From Diorhabda sublineata (lineage: Eukaryota > Arthropoda > Insecta > Coleoptera > Chrysomelidae), in NCBI RefSeq assembly GCF_026230105.1, contig NC_079474.1:38144294-38208293 (forward strand): a stretch of 64,000 bases of DNA, in the 5' to 3' direction. Below the pieces are notes generated by a model. It ran no database searches and was not told the origin of the DNA. It was given only the letters and a program-made list of their open reading frames with translations. Shown here piece after piece: positions 11,901-26,900 of this stretch. Position numbers and translations under genes: made by a program. How positions within the stretch are numbered: position 1 is the stretch's first letter; every line of letters begins with the position of its first letter.

Positions 11901-14900
11901 ATTTAACCCACTCAGTCCATGGTTCGTCACGATCTTATAAACATCTGTTGAAGCACCGCGATTTTTTCCTTCGCAAAATTAATCCTGTAGCGAAGCTTGA
12001 CTACGATTGACTTCGGAAAACCAGCTGAACACGGGGCTCGAGATGGTGCTTCATCACCAAAAGTTCAAGCGAATTAATCAGCAGTTGCTCATTCATAAAC
12101 ATATGAGCATTTCAAGTATCTGTAAATATTTCAAACAGCACTCGTATGTCAACACGTTCTGAGTACATCCATCATTAAAAATTTCAAACTTTATGATGGC
12201 AATGTTAGATTTGACATATTTACATCAGTGTTGCCATATCTCACAACGGTAGCGGCCCTCGTAGGCTGCAGATTTTCATTGTTTTTGGCTGACAATATAT
12301 TAACAAACAGGTGTTTTGATTATCCTCGTTAATAATAGCGATATGTTATGGGTTTCTCCAATCTCTTTAGAAATAATGAAGGCTAAAGGAATATCTTATT
12401 CAGACTAGTCTTGATAACTATGTTACAGCTTTATAATCTGTTACAATTAAATTAATTAGAATTGCGATTTGGCTTAATCAACTGAATATATCAATTTAAA
12501 ATTGAGAAATGTGATTTAGTGGACAATACTAAGAATATTAATGTTAACATATGGTAAATACAATGACATGCCCCCCTTACCTTCTTCTTCACCTTCCTAA
12601 AACAATACATTTTAAATTAAAATAAGATTGTGGAATTGTAGATTGTACGGAACACATTTTAGTGGTACATTCATATGATTTATTATATAACATAAATTCG
12701 ATTTTAATTATCTCTTATAATCAGATATTGTCTCATAAAATATTATTTTTATTGAATAAAATCAGTACCAATAATCTTCGCGGGCTTGAGAAAGCGAATT
12801 GTCTATGAATCATTATGCATACCTAGAAAATGGGGAATAAATTTAATAATTTTTCAATTGATTAGAGTACTACTACTCTTAATGTTTTACGTTGTAAATA
12901 AATTGAATACGCTTTATATCGAACATTTCACCAAGATTGTATAATTCATGATAGAATTAGCCCATAGAAGTTATCAATTATCACTTGGTTTCAATCACCT
13001 TGGTGTGTTGCGATAGTAAAATTTCTCAAAAATTCATAAAACGTCGCATGCTCACAATGAATTACTTTGGAATGGCTTCAAGATTCGATTATCTTTATTA
13101 GCCGCTTCTAGAGCACAGGAGCCTTCGTAATTTAAAAAATATTTTATTTGTCACAATATTAAGCAGGAAGTTCTTACATATATTTAAAGAAGGGGAGGAT
13201 AATAGAATATTAGAGTTCTGTACCTGCACTCAATAAATTTTTTTGATGAGAAATATTTTCAAAAAAATATGTTTGTTGAGGCTACTATCATTTTATCGTC
13301 TAATATAACTCTAGATACTGCACCATAGATAATCCTAAATGGGTTATAAATTGTGAAGACCTATATTATCAGCAAGTTAATGTTCATTATGGGATTTTAG
13401 AAGAAGGAATCATTAAACGCTGATTTTGGGACGCAATCTATAATCTCCTTATTAAAGTACGTCAGTGTATGTATATTCTGCTAGATAGTGCATCAATATA
13501 TAATTCACAAAATTGGAAAATAATATTTCTATTTTTTTTTTGATAATTGAAACGCAATCAAAATAGCGATGCATGAATTAGAATCGTATTTTGATAAATC
13601 GAATTCATGCTAGTTGACGTTAGTCCTAATAGATATTTCGCTGGGAAGAATCAGTCCATGTAACTGCATGGTCTATGAAGAAATCCCATTTAATGACAGT
13701 TAATTACACTAGTTTACAAGTTTCGACTTATTTATTATTGAGGTGAAGTTTTTCTCAAAGCTAAATTTTTTCGATGCGCTGTCCCAGGCATGTCGCAGGG
13801 CTGGTCATTATTTAGGAACGCATTTCTTTGATGATTCTGTCTTTGAACATTCTAAGTGAGTGGGAGATTTAGAATCACTTCTAGTACAGCTGTTGGGCAA
13901 GATTTCATGGCCCAGTTGCACATAGGCACGCCAGTCTTTGTACCTTTGAGAAATTCTTCCTCGTGGTTTTCAGACTAGTTGTAGTACCCCACACCACTGC
14001 CCCCATATGTGATGATTGGTCTCACGATTGTCATGTACATACACCGTAAGATCTTTGGGTAACAACCCCAATTCCTCCCGGCACACCATCAGGGCATATT
14101 TTTTGTTCAATTGCTTTTTTGTTTTTATCATTATGCAATTATTTTTTTCACGTTTATCTAGATTAAACTGGTCATTCTTTAAAACAACAAAAAATCAAAT
14201 CACAAAACTAATAAAAATGAGGTTAAAGAGAAAATAAAACTAAACTTATGTAAATGGATGAGCTTATGGAACAGTGGGATAAAAACAAATATGACGTACA
14301 CAATACTTCACATTTTTTAATAAGTTATACATAAACAAATAATATACATGCGGACAGACATACTTTTAGTCTGGAAAGTAATGAATAAAATAAATATTTT
14401 TGAATGTCGATATTACGACTAATCCCGGAAGTGGACTAAAGGGATTAAACATAGATAAGAAAAATCATGCTTCAGCCTCTTGTACCTTCTTTTCGTCTCC
14501 TTTCTTAGACCAATCAGGTTTCTTCTGAAAATTGGAAAGCAAATTATTTAATACCTACGCTATTCAGTAGATGTATTAAGTTGCAAAAAATAAATTCCCT
14601 ATATTTGGTATTATATTTAAAACATAAATTCTGTTTCTGCAACTTAATAATAGTAATATATATTTTCAAAACAATAAAATATTGATTTAAATTGATTTTT
14701 AAACTTTTTTAAGATGTATGACAATTGATGTTTGATATCAACTCTAAAAAAGAAGTAACTTTGTTCTGTATTAACAAGTAACGGAGGTCTACGTGATTGG
14801 TAATGAATTATTTATATTTTATTGTTCTGAAATAGCAGCAAAAACATACACTACATACATCTATAAAATTGTAGGCCATTCGTAATGTGTAACAAACAAG

Positions 14901-17900
14901 TTCTGTGTTGTATAGTTTTTAAACTGATAGAGGAAAATATGCGCGATATATTGTGCTGCGAAGCGACAGTTCTGCAAGAAATGCGTGTTTTAAGCAGATT
15001 TTTTTAGTTATTATTAAAATGCATTAAAACCAATTTATGTAAGACAAAACAACTCTCTTTTTCAAACTTCTTATAATGAAAATATCATTAACAACCATCA
15101 AGGGCATGTTTTCACTAACAAACTTTTAAAAAAAGCGGGCACACTTTCAATTTCAGTTAAACACTACCTGCCTGGGTATTTCATTCACAACCGCATAATT
15201 TAACTTAGGCGAATGAAATGTCAAATAGATAAAGTAAATGGTTGAATGGATTGATGCAAGTGTGGGCGCTCAACATTTCTGCAGTTCTCAATTCAATTTA
15301 ATTTGTGTAAAGACTGCATAAGCCAAATACCCAGAATCGTATGAAGAAGTGTTAAAATTGGCACTGAGAAGTTTGGTCTTAGTAAAATAAACACTTGATT
15401 TCGGCTTTTCGTTTAAATGAAATAAAGTTGAAGAAGTTTGTAGCATCAAAAGCTGCTATATAATCGATAAAGGCTATTAGAAGGTGAGTCAACAAAAAAC
15501 ACTTGACACAATTATTGTTGAAAAAAGTGCAATTTTTCTCTATGCGGTGCATTTTAAATAGGAGATCATACTGATTTGAAGTAACTTAAAAGTAAGTTTG
15601 TTGCATAATTTAAGTTTGATAATTTTTTTCTCATGAAATGTTTGTTTACTATCAATCAAATTTGATAGAAGTTGATATTTTTAACAAAATCAGTTTAATC
15701 AACAATGCGTATATTTCTGAATTTAGAATAATAAAATTGAAAGTGAAGTAGGAAATGAAGATTGCAACAATTGCAAATATCACACATCCTACCACCAAGC
15801 AGATCCTACTGCCTCCTGTGACAGGAAAGTTGAGAAGGGAAAATTATTTTCCTTAAACGGCTTACTATTACCTTTTCAGCTACTGTAATTGAAACTCGAG
15901 GATGCGGCAGCATAGCTTCAATTTTTCAAAGCATGATAAAATGCATTATATCAATCAAAGAGTTTTAATCATGAATCGTTTGCGATTTCTGCCGTTTGCT
16001 ATGATTCTTTCAGCATGGCAAGCATTATTTTGGTTATTTATTCTTGGATTTGAAAAAAACATAGAAACAATCACAAGAGGACAAATCCGGAGATAGAATC
16101 GACCACTTTGAATCGCCTCCAAAGTCCAATTCATCTAGCTTACGACTTCATTTTAGATCTAAAAGTCCAAGGGCAGATGTTTACTCCTTAATGTTGTCAA
16201 GTGATGTAATGGGTTGAGGAAATACACCTCTTTGTTTTTTTATACTCGCAATTTGACTGAATGTAATGATACACTTTAGAATTGATTTCCGGTCCGGAAC
16301 ATGGAACAACAGGGTCCATTCTGAAATGCGCTATGGGTTGCAATAACAGAACATTCTTTGGAAAAAGAAGCCAAATTGCACGTGCTCCTGGACAAAACTC
16401 TATAGGACGCGCATTTGGAAAAAGGAAGTTATGATGCCGCACACTGTATATCCGTAAATATGGAGTAGATTCTATTTCAATGGTTACTTCGATGCGTGAG
16501 CTACAATAAATCGCATATTAATTTATGCATTTTCGTTAATGATATGAATGTACTGGAATTAGATGTTTTTTGATTTACATGAAGAATGCAATACCTGATC
16601 AGCAGTAAATTTTGCCACAAAAGAAGCTAAAGCAGAGCTCACCTTGTTCAAAAGGATTATTTCCATTTAAAAGAAAGAAAAAATAAAAAAAGCCCAAAAA
16701 TTAAAAACATTTGGGTGTGTAAAAATAATTGGGTGTTGTGGAATCTACTTGAGCAGTAAAAATACTGAGTAGATTTTAAAAATTTTTATTTAAGTGTTGT
16801 GTGTTTGTGTATAATTCAAAAAATCTTGAAATATTGTAAAATCAAAAATTAGCGGCCATTAGTAGATCATTTCTTCGTCTGCCATTCAGCTTTTTCCGAT
16901 TTCTTGGGCTGCGAAAAATAAACTCATATTCTAGCATTGTCTGAGAACAATCTTTTTTTATTTGTTCATCAAGGTTGGCAACTCATAATTCTGAAATTTT
17001 TGATAATACCACAAAGTTTCTGAAGAATTAATGGTGGAATTGCAACAAAGAGCGTTAAAAGATATCTAGTAATTTTAGCTACATCTAACTTACAAGTTAG
17101 TCGTTTCGGAAGTGATTTTCTTCCTTAGAATATTAGTAGGTACGTTGAGCCCTTTGCCAAAAGAAAAGTTTTGTTACTAATTGGAAGAACGTTCAAGAAA
17201 CTAGATAGTTGACATAATATATACCCCACTGAAAAAGTGTCAAATTATTAACTACAAAGGTATTATTTCAAATTTACGCGATTGTATATCGCGAGGAAAA
17301 AATCTTATTTATCTTATATACTTAGTATCACATTGATTTGTCTTCAACGACAGTATACATTTAATATTGGGCTGCCTAATGCGAAATATGCGTACATCAC
17401 AATGAAAATGTAGCGCAAGAATTTGAAATGTTCACTTGTACATATTCTTAACAATCTCACTTTTGTAACCAACGTATGAATAAAGTACAAATTTAATTGA
17501 ATTTTCTCAGTGAGGTTTATTATGTAAATTACGTTATGAGCTGCAACCTAGGCGAACCATGACTTTGGTGGATCGAGCTACACCTTTTTAAATGAGTATA
17601 TTTCTTTATCTCAAGCTGTCGTTAATATAAATACCAAGTTGAAATAAATTCAATTAATATAAATCGAAAACACTGCGAGCTCTAGTAAGTGAAAGTAAAA
17701 GTCGGAATACTGAGGAAAGAACTAAGTATTTTGAAAATGAATCTATCAAAAAGTTTCTAAATATTTACTTACTTCTTTGTCTTCTTCTTCTAAGGTAAAT
17801 TCCTTCTTCTTCACAACTTTAAGTTGGTTACGGAAGTTGAATTCGGCAGCCTTCTTTTGAAGTTTGGCGAATTTGTTTTCATATTTGGATACCTTTTTCA

Positions 17901-20900
17901 AAGTTGGTTTTACACTAAAACAAAATATTCAAATATACTATAACGATCTAATATTAGTTTTGTAACGCCTTGTAAGGTAAAGTTGGGTTTATATAGCAAA
18001 TAGACAAACATTGAACTGAAGCAAATAAAATATAATTGTTGACTTCAATTTTACAAGTTGTACCTTAAAAGGTAGTATATGTGCAAACGTGAGATTATTG
18101 ATATAGATATGGAGACAATCACAAAAATTGACTTTTCAGACTACCTCAGGAATTAATTTGAACTAAATGAAATGAGTACAACTTTTCTTAATATAAAATT
18201 CTCATCAACTACAACTGATGAGTAGGGACTACACATAATATACAAATTTAAGAAAAGTTGGTGCAGAATATTGAATATGGAAATTTGAATGTGAATAGTA
18301 CTGTACATTAGATTGAAAGATGTTAAGGTATAATTTATGGAAGCCGGGCAACGTGTTACGAAGGATAGAGTATGTGAAAATTAATATTGAATAATCCCAG
18401 TATGACAAATTTACTTTTGAACTCAATTTCATTCTATTTCATCTTCCAATACAACGTTCAGCTCTGACCTCCTCCTTCTTTTTTATTTGATTCCCATTTT
18501 CAATGATTTTCCAGTATCCTTTTAATATGGTGCAACCATCTCATTCTTTGAGCTCTTAGGAAACTTTTTACTGATAGTTATTTATAAAGATTCTTTTTCA
18601 TTCATCTATTTCTATCTTCCCAAAGATTTTCTGCAACATCTTCCTTTCCGTCCTTGTTAAAACCTATATTCCATTTTTCTATGCTACTCTTGTCGCTTTA
18701 TTATTCGTTACAATCTAATTTTATTTAATGTGAATAAATCCTGTGATCCCATTAACTTAATTAATGATCCAACGGCTTTTCTTTCCACTTTTTTTATTTA
18801 TTTTAGTCCGCTCTTTGTTTTTATTTTTGTCTTATATTTTCTCTCCTTTTCCGCTTCATTCTATGTGTATTCTTTTCTATCAACCACATTCTGGCTTAGC
18901 ATCATATTGTTTTCTCTTATTCTTAGTCCATAAGTTTTTGCAGCCTTTTCTAGTCGTTTAGCTCTACAGAATGCTCTTTCCATTTCCTCTTTTGTTCTGA
19001 TTATCGGAGCCAAATAATCAACATAAGCAATTATTAGGTGATAAATAAGATGTATTGTTCTATTCTGTATTCTACGGTTTGAGTTGTCTAATGTCATTTT
19101 GAATCTCTTCTCAATTTTTTTTATTCTTAGTTAGTCAATGTACATTTTATTTCTATCTATTGTGTCAAAAGCCTGCTAAAAATCTATAGACATAACATAT
19201 AGGACTAGATCTCGCTCATAGCTTTTATCCATTATCGTGAATATCTGATCCGTTTTTGAAATCTCCTTAGTATTTATTTACTATTATTGATTATTGGTTA
19301 TTGGTACTCATTCAATCTGTCTTTCATAACTCTAGCCTAAATTTTGTACATCAAATTCCGAAGTGATATTTCTCTATAATCCTCACACCTTTTTATCTCC
19401 CTTCTTGAATATTTTTATTGTACATAATCCCCGTCGAATCCAATAATTTTGGCTGGAAATCCATTCTCACTCGCACTCTTATGGTTTTCCAAAAATTGTA
19501 ACCATAAGATTTCTTTATCTGTTGGTTTCTCCACGAGATCTACATTTTTTCCCCCCCTTTTACTTTGGATTACTTAATCAAATTGGAGCTCTATCAAATT
19601 GAACTTAAGGCAAAGTATTGGAAATTTTTTGGGGTTCAAAACTAGTTTGAAAAGGTCCGTCTTAACCGACTCGAATATGATTATACTTTACAAACGAACT
19701 ATAGTTTCACTGAGGCCAAATAAAATAGGTATTCTTTTTCAGAATTTACTAAATAGAGAAGAAGAGGAATGTTTTAATATGGAAAATGTAGTTGTATGTA
19801 GATGATTTATGATTTGTGTCCATTCAACGATGGATAGTCTGCGATTATGTGTTTTACAGTCAATTTACACATCTAAATTTTGAGGGGGGCCTATTACTTT
19901 GTGGAAGATATCTTTATTATGAACCTCATAGACCATAAACATAGAGTAAACGGTATGATGCAATTATCTTCCATTATAAATTTATTCAACTCACAAACTT
20001 TAAAACTAATAATAAGCTCGTAACTAAAATACTTACAATTTTCCTCTAAGGTCGTTGACTTGGCTGTTCAATTCGGAGATCTGTCAAAAATAAATGAAAT
20101 TGAGTGATATTACATTTTTCTATATATAGTAAGAACTTAGCTACGTACACTTTATTATATGTAAAATTATTTAACAACAACTTTCTGTACGTTTTCAATT
20201 AGATTATAAAGTATACGTAGCCTCAAACAAATAGTTAGTAAAGGTGCGAATGTGATGAAACAGAACAATAATTAATAGAGCTTCACAACAAAAAATCAGA
20301 TTGCTTAGGCAGCCAATTAGTAGATATATAAAAAAGAAAATTATATAAGCTTGCACAGTCAGAACATTGACAGGAACAGTGGAGAGTAAAGATAGAAACA
20401 AAGGTAAATAATATATATGACAGTTCTTAAAACAACATTTGAATAATATAAGAAATGAAACAGCAAATTTGAATGAGTCAATTTCAAATATTTAGTGAAT
20501 ATTAAATTATTACAATTACTTCGTTAATATATATTTCAATTTTCTATTATGAATGTTATGTTAGGTTAGTACGGACAACATAGTGATTTGTCGTGATTCA
20601 ATCCGAAGTCCAAAGCCCATTGTTTTACTCTTTATTTCCCATTATTTAGAAACTTAGTTGACTAGCTAACCAGCCTCCCATCTTTTTCTCTTCTACAGCT
20701 CATTTCTAAGTATTTTCAACACAAAATAAAGTTTGTTACTTGTTCTATTTCTAATTATGTTTTCAAGGTAATCTATGGTGTCATCCCCCAACATCGTTTT
20801 TCCGGCAAGGTAGGGCACCGGAAGAGCAAATACTCAATTACATCTTATTCTTTGTTACACTTTTTGCAATAAGTGTCCGATGTCATTCTCCATTTTTGGA

Positions 20901-23900
20901 GTTTTGTGCCAAATGTACAATATCCAGTGATCACTCCAATGATCTTCTGGATTGAATCTTTTTTTTGTATCTTTTTTATTGACCCTTAGCCAAATCGCTC
21001 TAGATATTGCGTAATCACTTCCGTTTAATCATATTCTGTTTACACAATCCCATCGGCAGTAGTATTGTTACTGTCTCTTCGGCATTCTATCCTAGCAAGC
21101 CTATCTGCCTTACACTTGATTTCAACTTCATACTCTTCAAGTAGACTTGTATAAGTTTTTAAGTTGAAATTTCATCATATTTTGCAAATAGTTGTATAAT
21201 GAATTTCTCAATTTTGTTAAACATTATAACCTTCTTCCTTCCTAAGCAGTTGCTGCACATTAAACATCAAACCACGTTCTACAATAGGTCTACAATAGTT
21301 CTTAGATAAAAAATCTGGCAGAATGTGCGCAGATAATCTAGAAGTACTAGTAGTTGATTGTACTAATAGGTTAGTACAATTTTCTTGATAATCAATTGGT
21401 GATTTCAATTCTAATTCATTTTCGCTGCGTGATCGGATCCAGTTGATGATATCGTTAATTTTTTCTTATTGTATTTTCACAGCTAGTTGAAATTTCAAGT
21501 ATTTCAATAAAATGTCAACTGGAAAAAGTTCGATACATATAATAAATGGTTATTTCTATAGTGATTTTTACTCATAAAATGCGATAAACAGGATAAAAAT
21601 GGTTCCGCTTGGGAGATCTTTCTGCTAGAAACTATAAATTATGTTTTAAGAACGATCATGTAGTAAACAATAGGATTTGACGATACACAGGGGAAAATAT
21701 AATTGTAACTGCTTCTACAAAAATATACACAATATACAGGTGGAGGAATATCAAAAATACAACTATTTCTCAAAAAAAAACACACAGAGTTTGTTTAAGA
21801 TGAGGAAGTAGATGAATCTGCTCCTCTTTTCAAAACAGGATACGTTGATCAGGATCCGGGATCTAAACTAAATGAAAACTTTTGCTGGTCTTGTTCAGTT
21901 TTTGGTTCATAAAATTGAAGCTAATCAATAAAAAGCTACGTACGCTTTCCATTTTTCATAATATATAATTTTAGGGTAAATTTCTAGTTAAAATTTAAAA
22001 GATTATTTCAAAGATTCAATCATGAATATGAAACTAGAAATTTGCCTTCAACCTATATTACAATATTATTTACAAAAGTCCATCTTAATGCCCTTCCTAT
22101 TTAGTATACCCAATACTTCCGATTTTGAACAGAACCATCAACTTAGATATGTCTTTACATATGAGTGAAAAAGTTATTGTCGAAATAATGATGGAATTCA
22201 AAAGAGGCTTTCAACTGTATTATTACAAAACAGCTGCTTCAAAAAAATATACACAATTTATACTGCCCGTGAGCAGTACATGTTCAATGTATATTATTTT
22301 GTTTCTATTGTGAATATATTTGCTTTAGTGTTAGTATAAGTTCCGTTTCCTACTTTTTAAATTCATAAATTGGACACGTCGATTAGTATTCAAAATATTT
22401 TTCACGCAATAATAATTTATACAGGTCGTCCCTGTTATGACGTTTTCGTTGATTTCATTATTTGTACGTATAAAATCACAATCCATGACTAAATATATAT
22501 TGATACTTGAACAATTATTATTTAATGAGAAAATAATAATTTTGATAAATCGATGAATATTTTGGAGAAGAAAATCTATTATCAGCAAAGTGATGTTTGT
22601 GGAAAATTCGTTAACTATAGTTTATTTATTTGGAATATTGAAATTATAAAAATAATTGATTATGGAACAAAGGCGAGTGCACTAACGAAATTAACTATTG
22701 AGTGAAAAATAGCCCGTTTTGTAACTCATATCGCGTAGTAGTGAAATAGAAATACAATAATGGAAAAATGGGGATGAATAAAAATTAGTAACAACGATAA
22801 GCCGCCCTTAATGAAGATATTTACTCGATTGTATTGAAAATTGTTTAAGACAATTTTACTAGACTAATCTAATTATGTTGAAAGTACACAGTCACAAATT
22901 CTTAAAGTATATAAATTTTATATATAAAATATATAAATTTATAAAGCAATTTTCAGGGAACTACAGAAACACGATCCTGATGGAAAACTGCAGTTTTGTG
23001 AACAAATTTTGGATTAACTAGACAAGAGTATATTGGACGTAATGAGAACCCACGTTTCTCAGAAAAAACTCATTGTGTACAATATTTGGAATTATTGAGA
23101 AAAGAATTATTTCAGCCATGAGCTAATTTATTATTTAGAGATTGAGAAATTGGCAGAGAATTATTGAATGACCAAGGAAATTCCCAGATCTTAATACTTT
23201 GGATATCTCTTCATGGTATTACTTGGTATAAAAAATTTACAAATTGACAATTTTTGTAGACATAAGAGCACGAATAATATATGAGAGTTTATAATATTAT
23301 CAAATAGTCAACATTATGATTATTCTATTTAAGTAATTGAGTTTAGTTGTGTTTTTTATCTCATGTAAAATTTTATACGTCCTATAAAAATAGAAGTGTA
23401 TGGAAATCATGATTGTAACTAAAAAAAATAAAATCGAAAGTTAAAATGAAGAAAAGTGTATGGAAAGAAGAAATCATCCGAAAGGATAAGAAAATGCGCC
23501 GTTTTCGTTTCATAACAATTTTATTCGAAAGCGACGCATCAACTATCTCTAAATTGATACACCATGTATAAATGACCTTTAGAATATGGAGATTGTGAAT
23601 ACTAATCAAGTTGTTTGAAAATTGAACTTTTCCCACTGTTTTCTTTAGTTGTCTCCATTGTTTGTTCCTTTCTGTGTCAATCCGCAATCTCGCATTATAA
23701 TTTAGAGGTACTCAAACACCTAAAATCATTTCAAAACTTGCTCAAAATGGATTAGTGTGTTGTTCCTAATATTCTATTTAGATTAAATAAGATCACTTAC
23801 ACACACTTACAAGTACTATCATGATATTGAGTTCTGTACATTTGACATTGAATATATATATATATATATATATATCATATGTTTGGGATTATTTTACTAC

Positions 23901-26900
23901 AGTACCTCTCTTTTTCACAAAAAATTTCTTCTTATCATGAAAAAAAATTCCACATTATAAATTAATAGAATAAAATGAAGCCTAATTTGTTTAACGTATG
24001 TATATATTTCCACATAATTAATTTAAGAATGATTAAAAATCGATTCATTTATTCTTATCCTTAGGTAGCTTACACTTTCTTTGAAATATCACAGAAATAT
24101 TTGAATTGGTTATTTCATGTTTTACCTTTTTTTATATTCCATGATGACTATTAACAATTTTTTTATATTCTATGATTACTATTAACAAATTAATTATTAG
24201 AGATATTTTGTACGTAAAACTATTCAAATCTTCAGTGTTTTTAATACATATTTAAATAGATTTAGTTGATGGTTCATGTTCTAAATGGGGTAAAAGCGTT
24301 ACAATAGATATAAAAGTTTCAAAATGCGTGAATATATTTTATTAATAACTAGATAATGTTTGTTTTTAAGTCGCGTAGTAACATTACGACACCATAATAT
24401 CGTTTGTGATGATTGTTTAGCACATTTTAAAAATACTAAACATATTTTAAGAGCTCTTTAAGGCTGTGCCATCTACATAATACGTATGTCTATAATTCTC
24501 AAAGCTGGTTGCATGTCGTATTTCAATAGATTAACAAAATGTCATTAAAAGGAAAATAATTTTCTGATCTTACCGATACTTTTGAAATCATCTAAATTCT
24601 TAGCGCATGAGAAAGTTTAAATCTGTTAACTATATTTCAATGATGAAATAAGTTCGATTATCACTTTGAACAAATAAAAATTTATCACTCAATAAAAAAA
24701 TAGATTCGAAAATAATTTCAATTTTAAATCTCTATTTTGAATAAACTTTCAAAAAATAGTTTATAATAACACAACTCACACCGTATTTTTATTATTAAAT
24801 GTGGGTATTTTTTTCACAATTCAAAGTTGACTTCATTTCAGTATACTATAGTACAACTATTTTACTGCAAAATCCTATACAATAATTATATGTATATCAA
24901 TATAATTATAAATCAAAGACCATTTCAAAACCTCTAGAAGGTATTGTTGATAATTGTGCTCATGCTCATGAGCCATGTTTAATTTTATTTTATTTTCACC
25001 AATCATGAAATAACTCAGATTACTTACGCTAATAATTCAGGAAAATTCCAAGGTTCCCACAAAAATCACATTTATATAGTTTTCATATAATTGGTGCAGT
25101 CAGTAGGAATGTCAAATTAAGTATTAATGCATTTAGTTAGTTCCAACGATTCATTGATTATTAAGTTTAGTGAACTAAGTGTGTCAAGAGGCGAAAGACT
25201 TAAGTGGTATTAGTAATAGGAAGTGTGAAATTAATCATTGGATTTTGCAGTGAAAACAAGTATTCATGAGTGCCATAGAACATCCAAAAATTTGCATCAC
25301 CTTTTTTTGGAGTATTTCTTGTAATATATACAGTGAACATGCTTGAAAGAGCTCTGATTAAATATAGTGTCGAAATGTTTCGATAAAACTAAATATCGGA
25401 AACTCTTTTTCACGATATCTGCATTTGAAATATATGATAAACAAATTATTGCGATTTGTTGAAGGAAGAGCAGGATAGATAGAGCATGGCACTTCTGAAC
25501 TGACAGGTTCCGTTTTCCATGGATCATAATTCCGATACTTTTGGTGATTTGGAATGGTTACGTTGCAAAATTCTGAATATGGTGGTTGTTTTTTTACACT
25601 TCAACGCAAAAATAAAAGGAGCAAGCATGAAGGGCCATGCCGTATCCCATGGAAAGTAGCTGGGGGTGAAGCGTTATGCCCGTTTTAGTGCTGCTCATGT
25701 ACTAGATAAACACTATTATATTATAGTATTAGTATAGTTAGGTAAAAGATTTTGCGATTCAATCTATTTTTCAATGGAAAAAAATCAGAGTTGACTTTTA
25801 TTAAAACTATTTTTACATATACAAGGTGTGATCAAAAATGTGACAAATGAACTTATATAGCAGCTGCTATTTAGGCTTTATCTATTCTAGTTGTATATCT
25901 CGTACCCCCTTATGTTTTGTTACAAGCAGTGACGGGTTTAAACCCGTTCCTACTTGGCAGTCTTCTGTTATAACCGTTTTAGTGAGATTGTGTTTGTAGT
26001 GTCTGAACTTAATACTAAATCTTTTATTATAAGTTGAAAAGAAAGTGCCAAAGCATCTCACGAAATGTCAATATCTGTTCACGATGCTAATGTAGTAACT
26101 TTGAGTGTGTAGTAACTAAAAGTGGTATATTCAATTTGGAAAAGGAAATTAGCTAGTTAATGACGAATAATCGTTACGTCGCCCTAGGATGACAGAAACA
26201 ATGAAAATGTGCAAAGCTTATGTATATATGTTCGTGTAAGGCATTTTAACGTTTAATTATCAAACATGACGAGTTCCAAACTCATTCGAGCAGATTTAAA
26301 ATGGAGTGCCAAAAAGTTGTCTGTAGAATAGAAGATGTCAGCAGCATTTTGAAAGTATTACCGATATAAGATTATGATAGAGTAAATAGAAGCCTTTTAA
26401 TAGTATATTCAATGTTGCATCTGTAACCAAGGGTAGTTCTGTTGTTAATAAAATAAATCACTGTATTTTTTCGATCACACCTGGTATATCTGACCTTTGT
26501 CTAAAGTTTTCTGGATCAAGGTTTTCAAAATATTGGAATGATAAGAACATTCTACTATAAAAGCTGAAGAATTACTGTTAAAATGATAAAATTAGTTGAA
26601 GAAATTCGTAAAATTTTATTAGTTTATCTAAACTTTTATAAAAAATTTGAATTTAGTTTAAAAGCACTTTCAACAGCAATATTTCCATGTTTATCTTAAG
26701 CTAGAAAACTTTTTTTCATAGTCAGTGAACTGAATACAATTGGTTATTATGTAAAAATGAATTAAGGCAGTTAGACTACAAATAAGTTGGATGAACCACT
26801 AAAAAGCTTGCGGGAGAGCATAAGCGTTGGATATAAAGGTATATGTGACTATTGTGAATATATGTGAAAATTGACAATTGTATTTTTTAACGATCTATGA

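Noticed and set aside
15755..15900. Cys-containing open stretch that might be a zinc-binding peptide
   Set aside because: Spacing fits no zinc-finger pattern I know, and there is no start or splice support.
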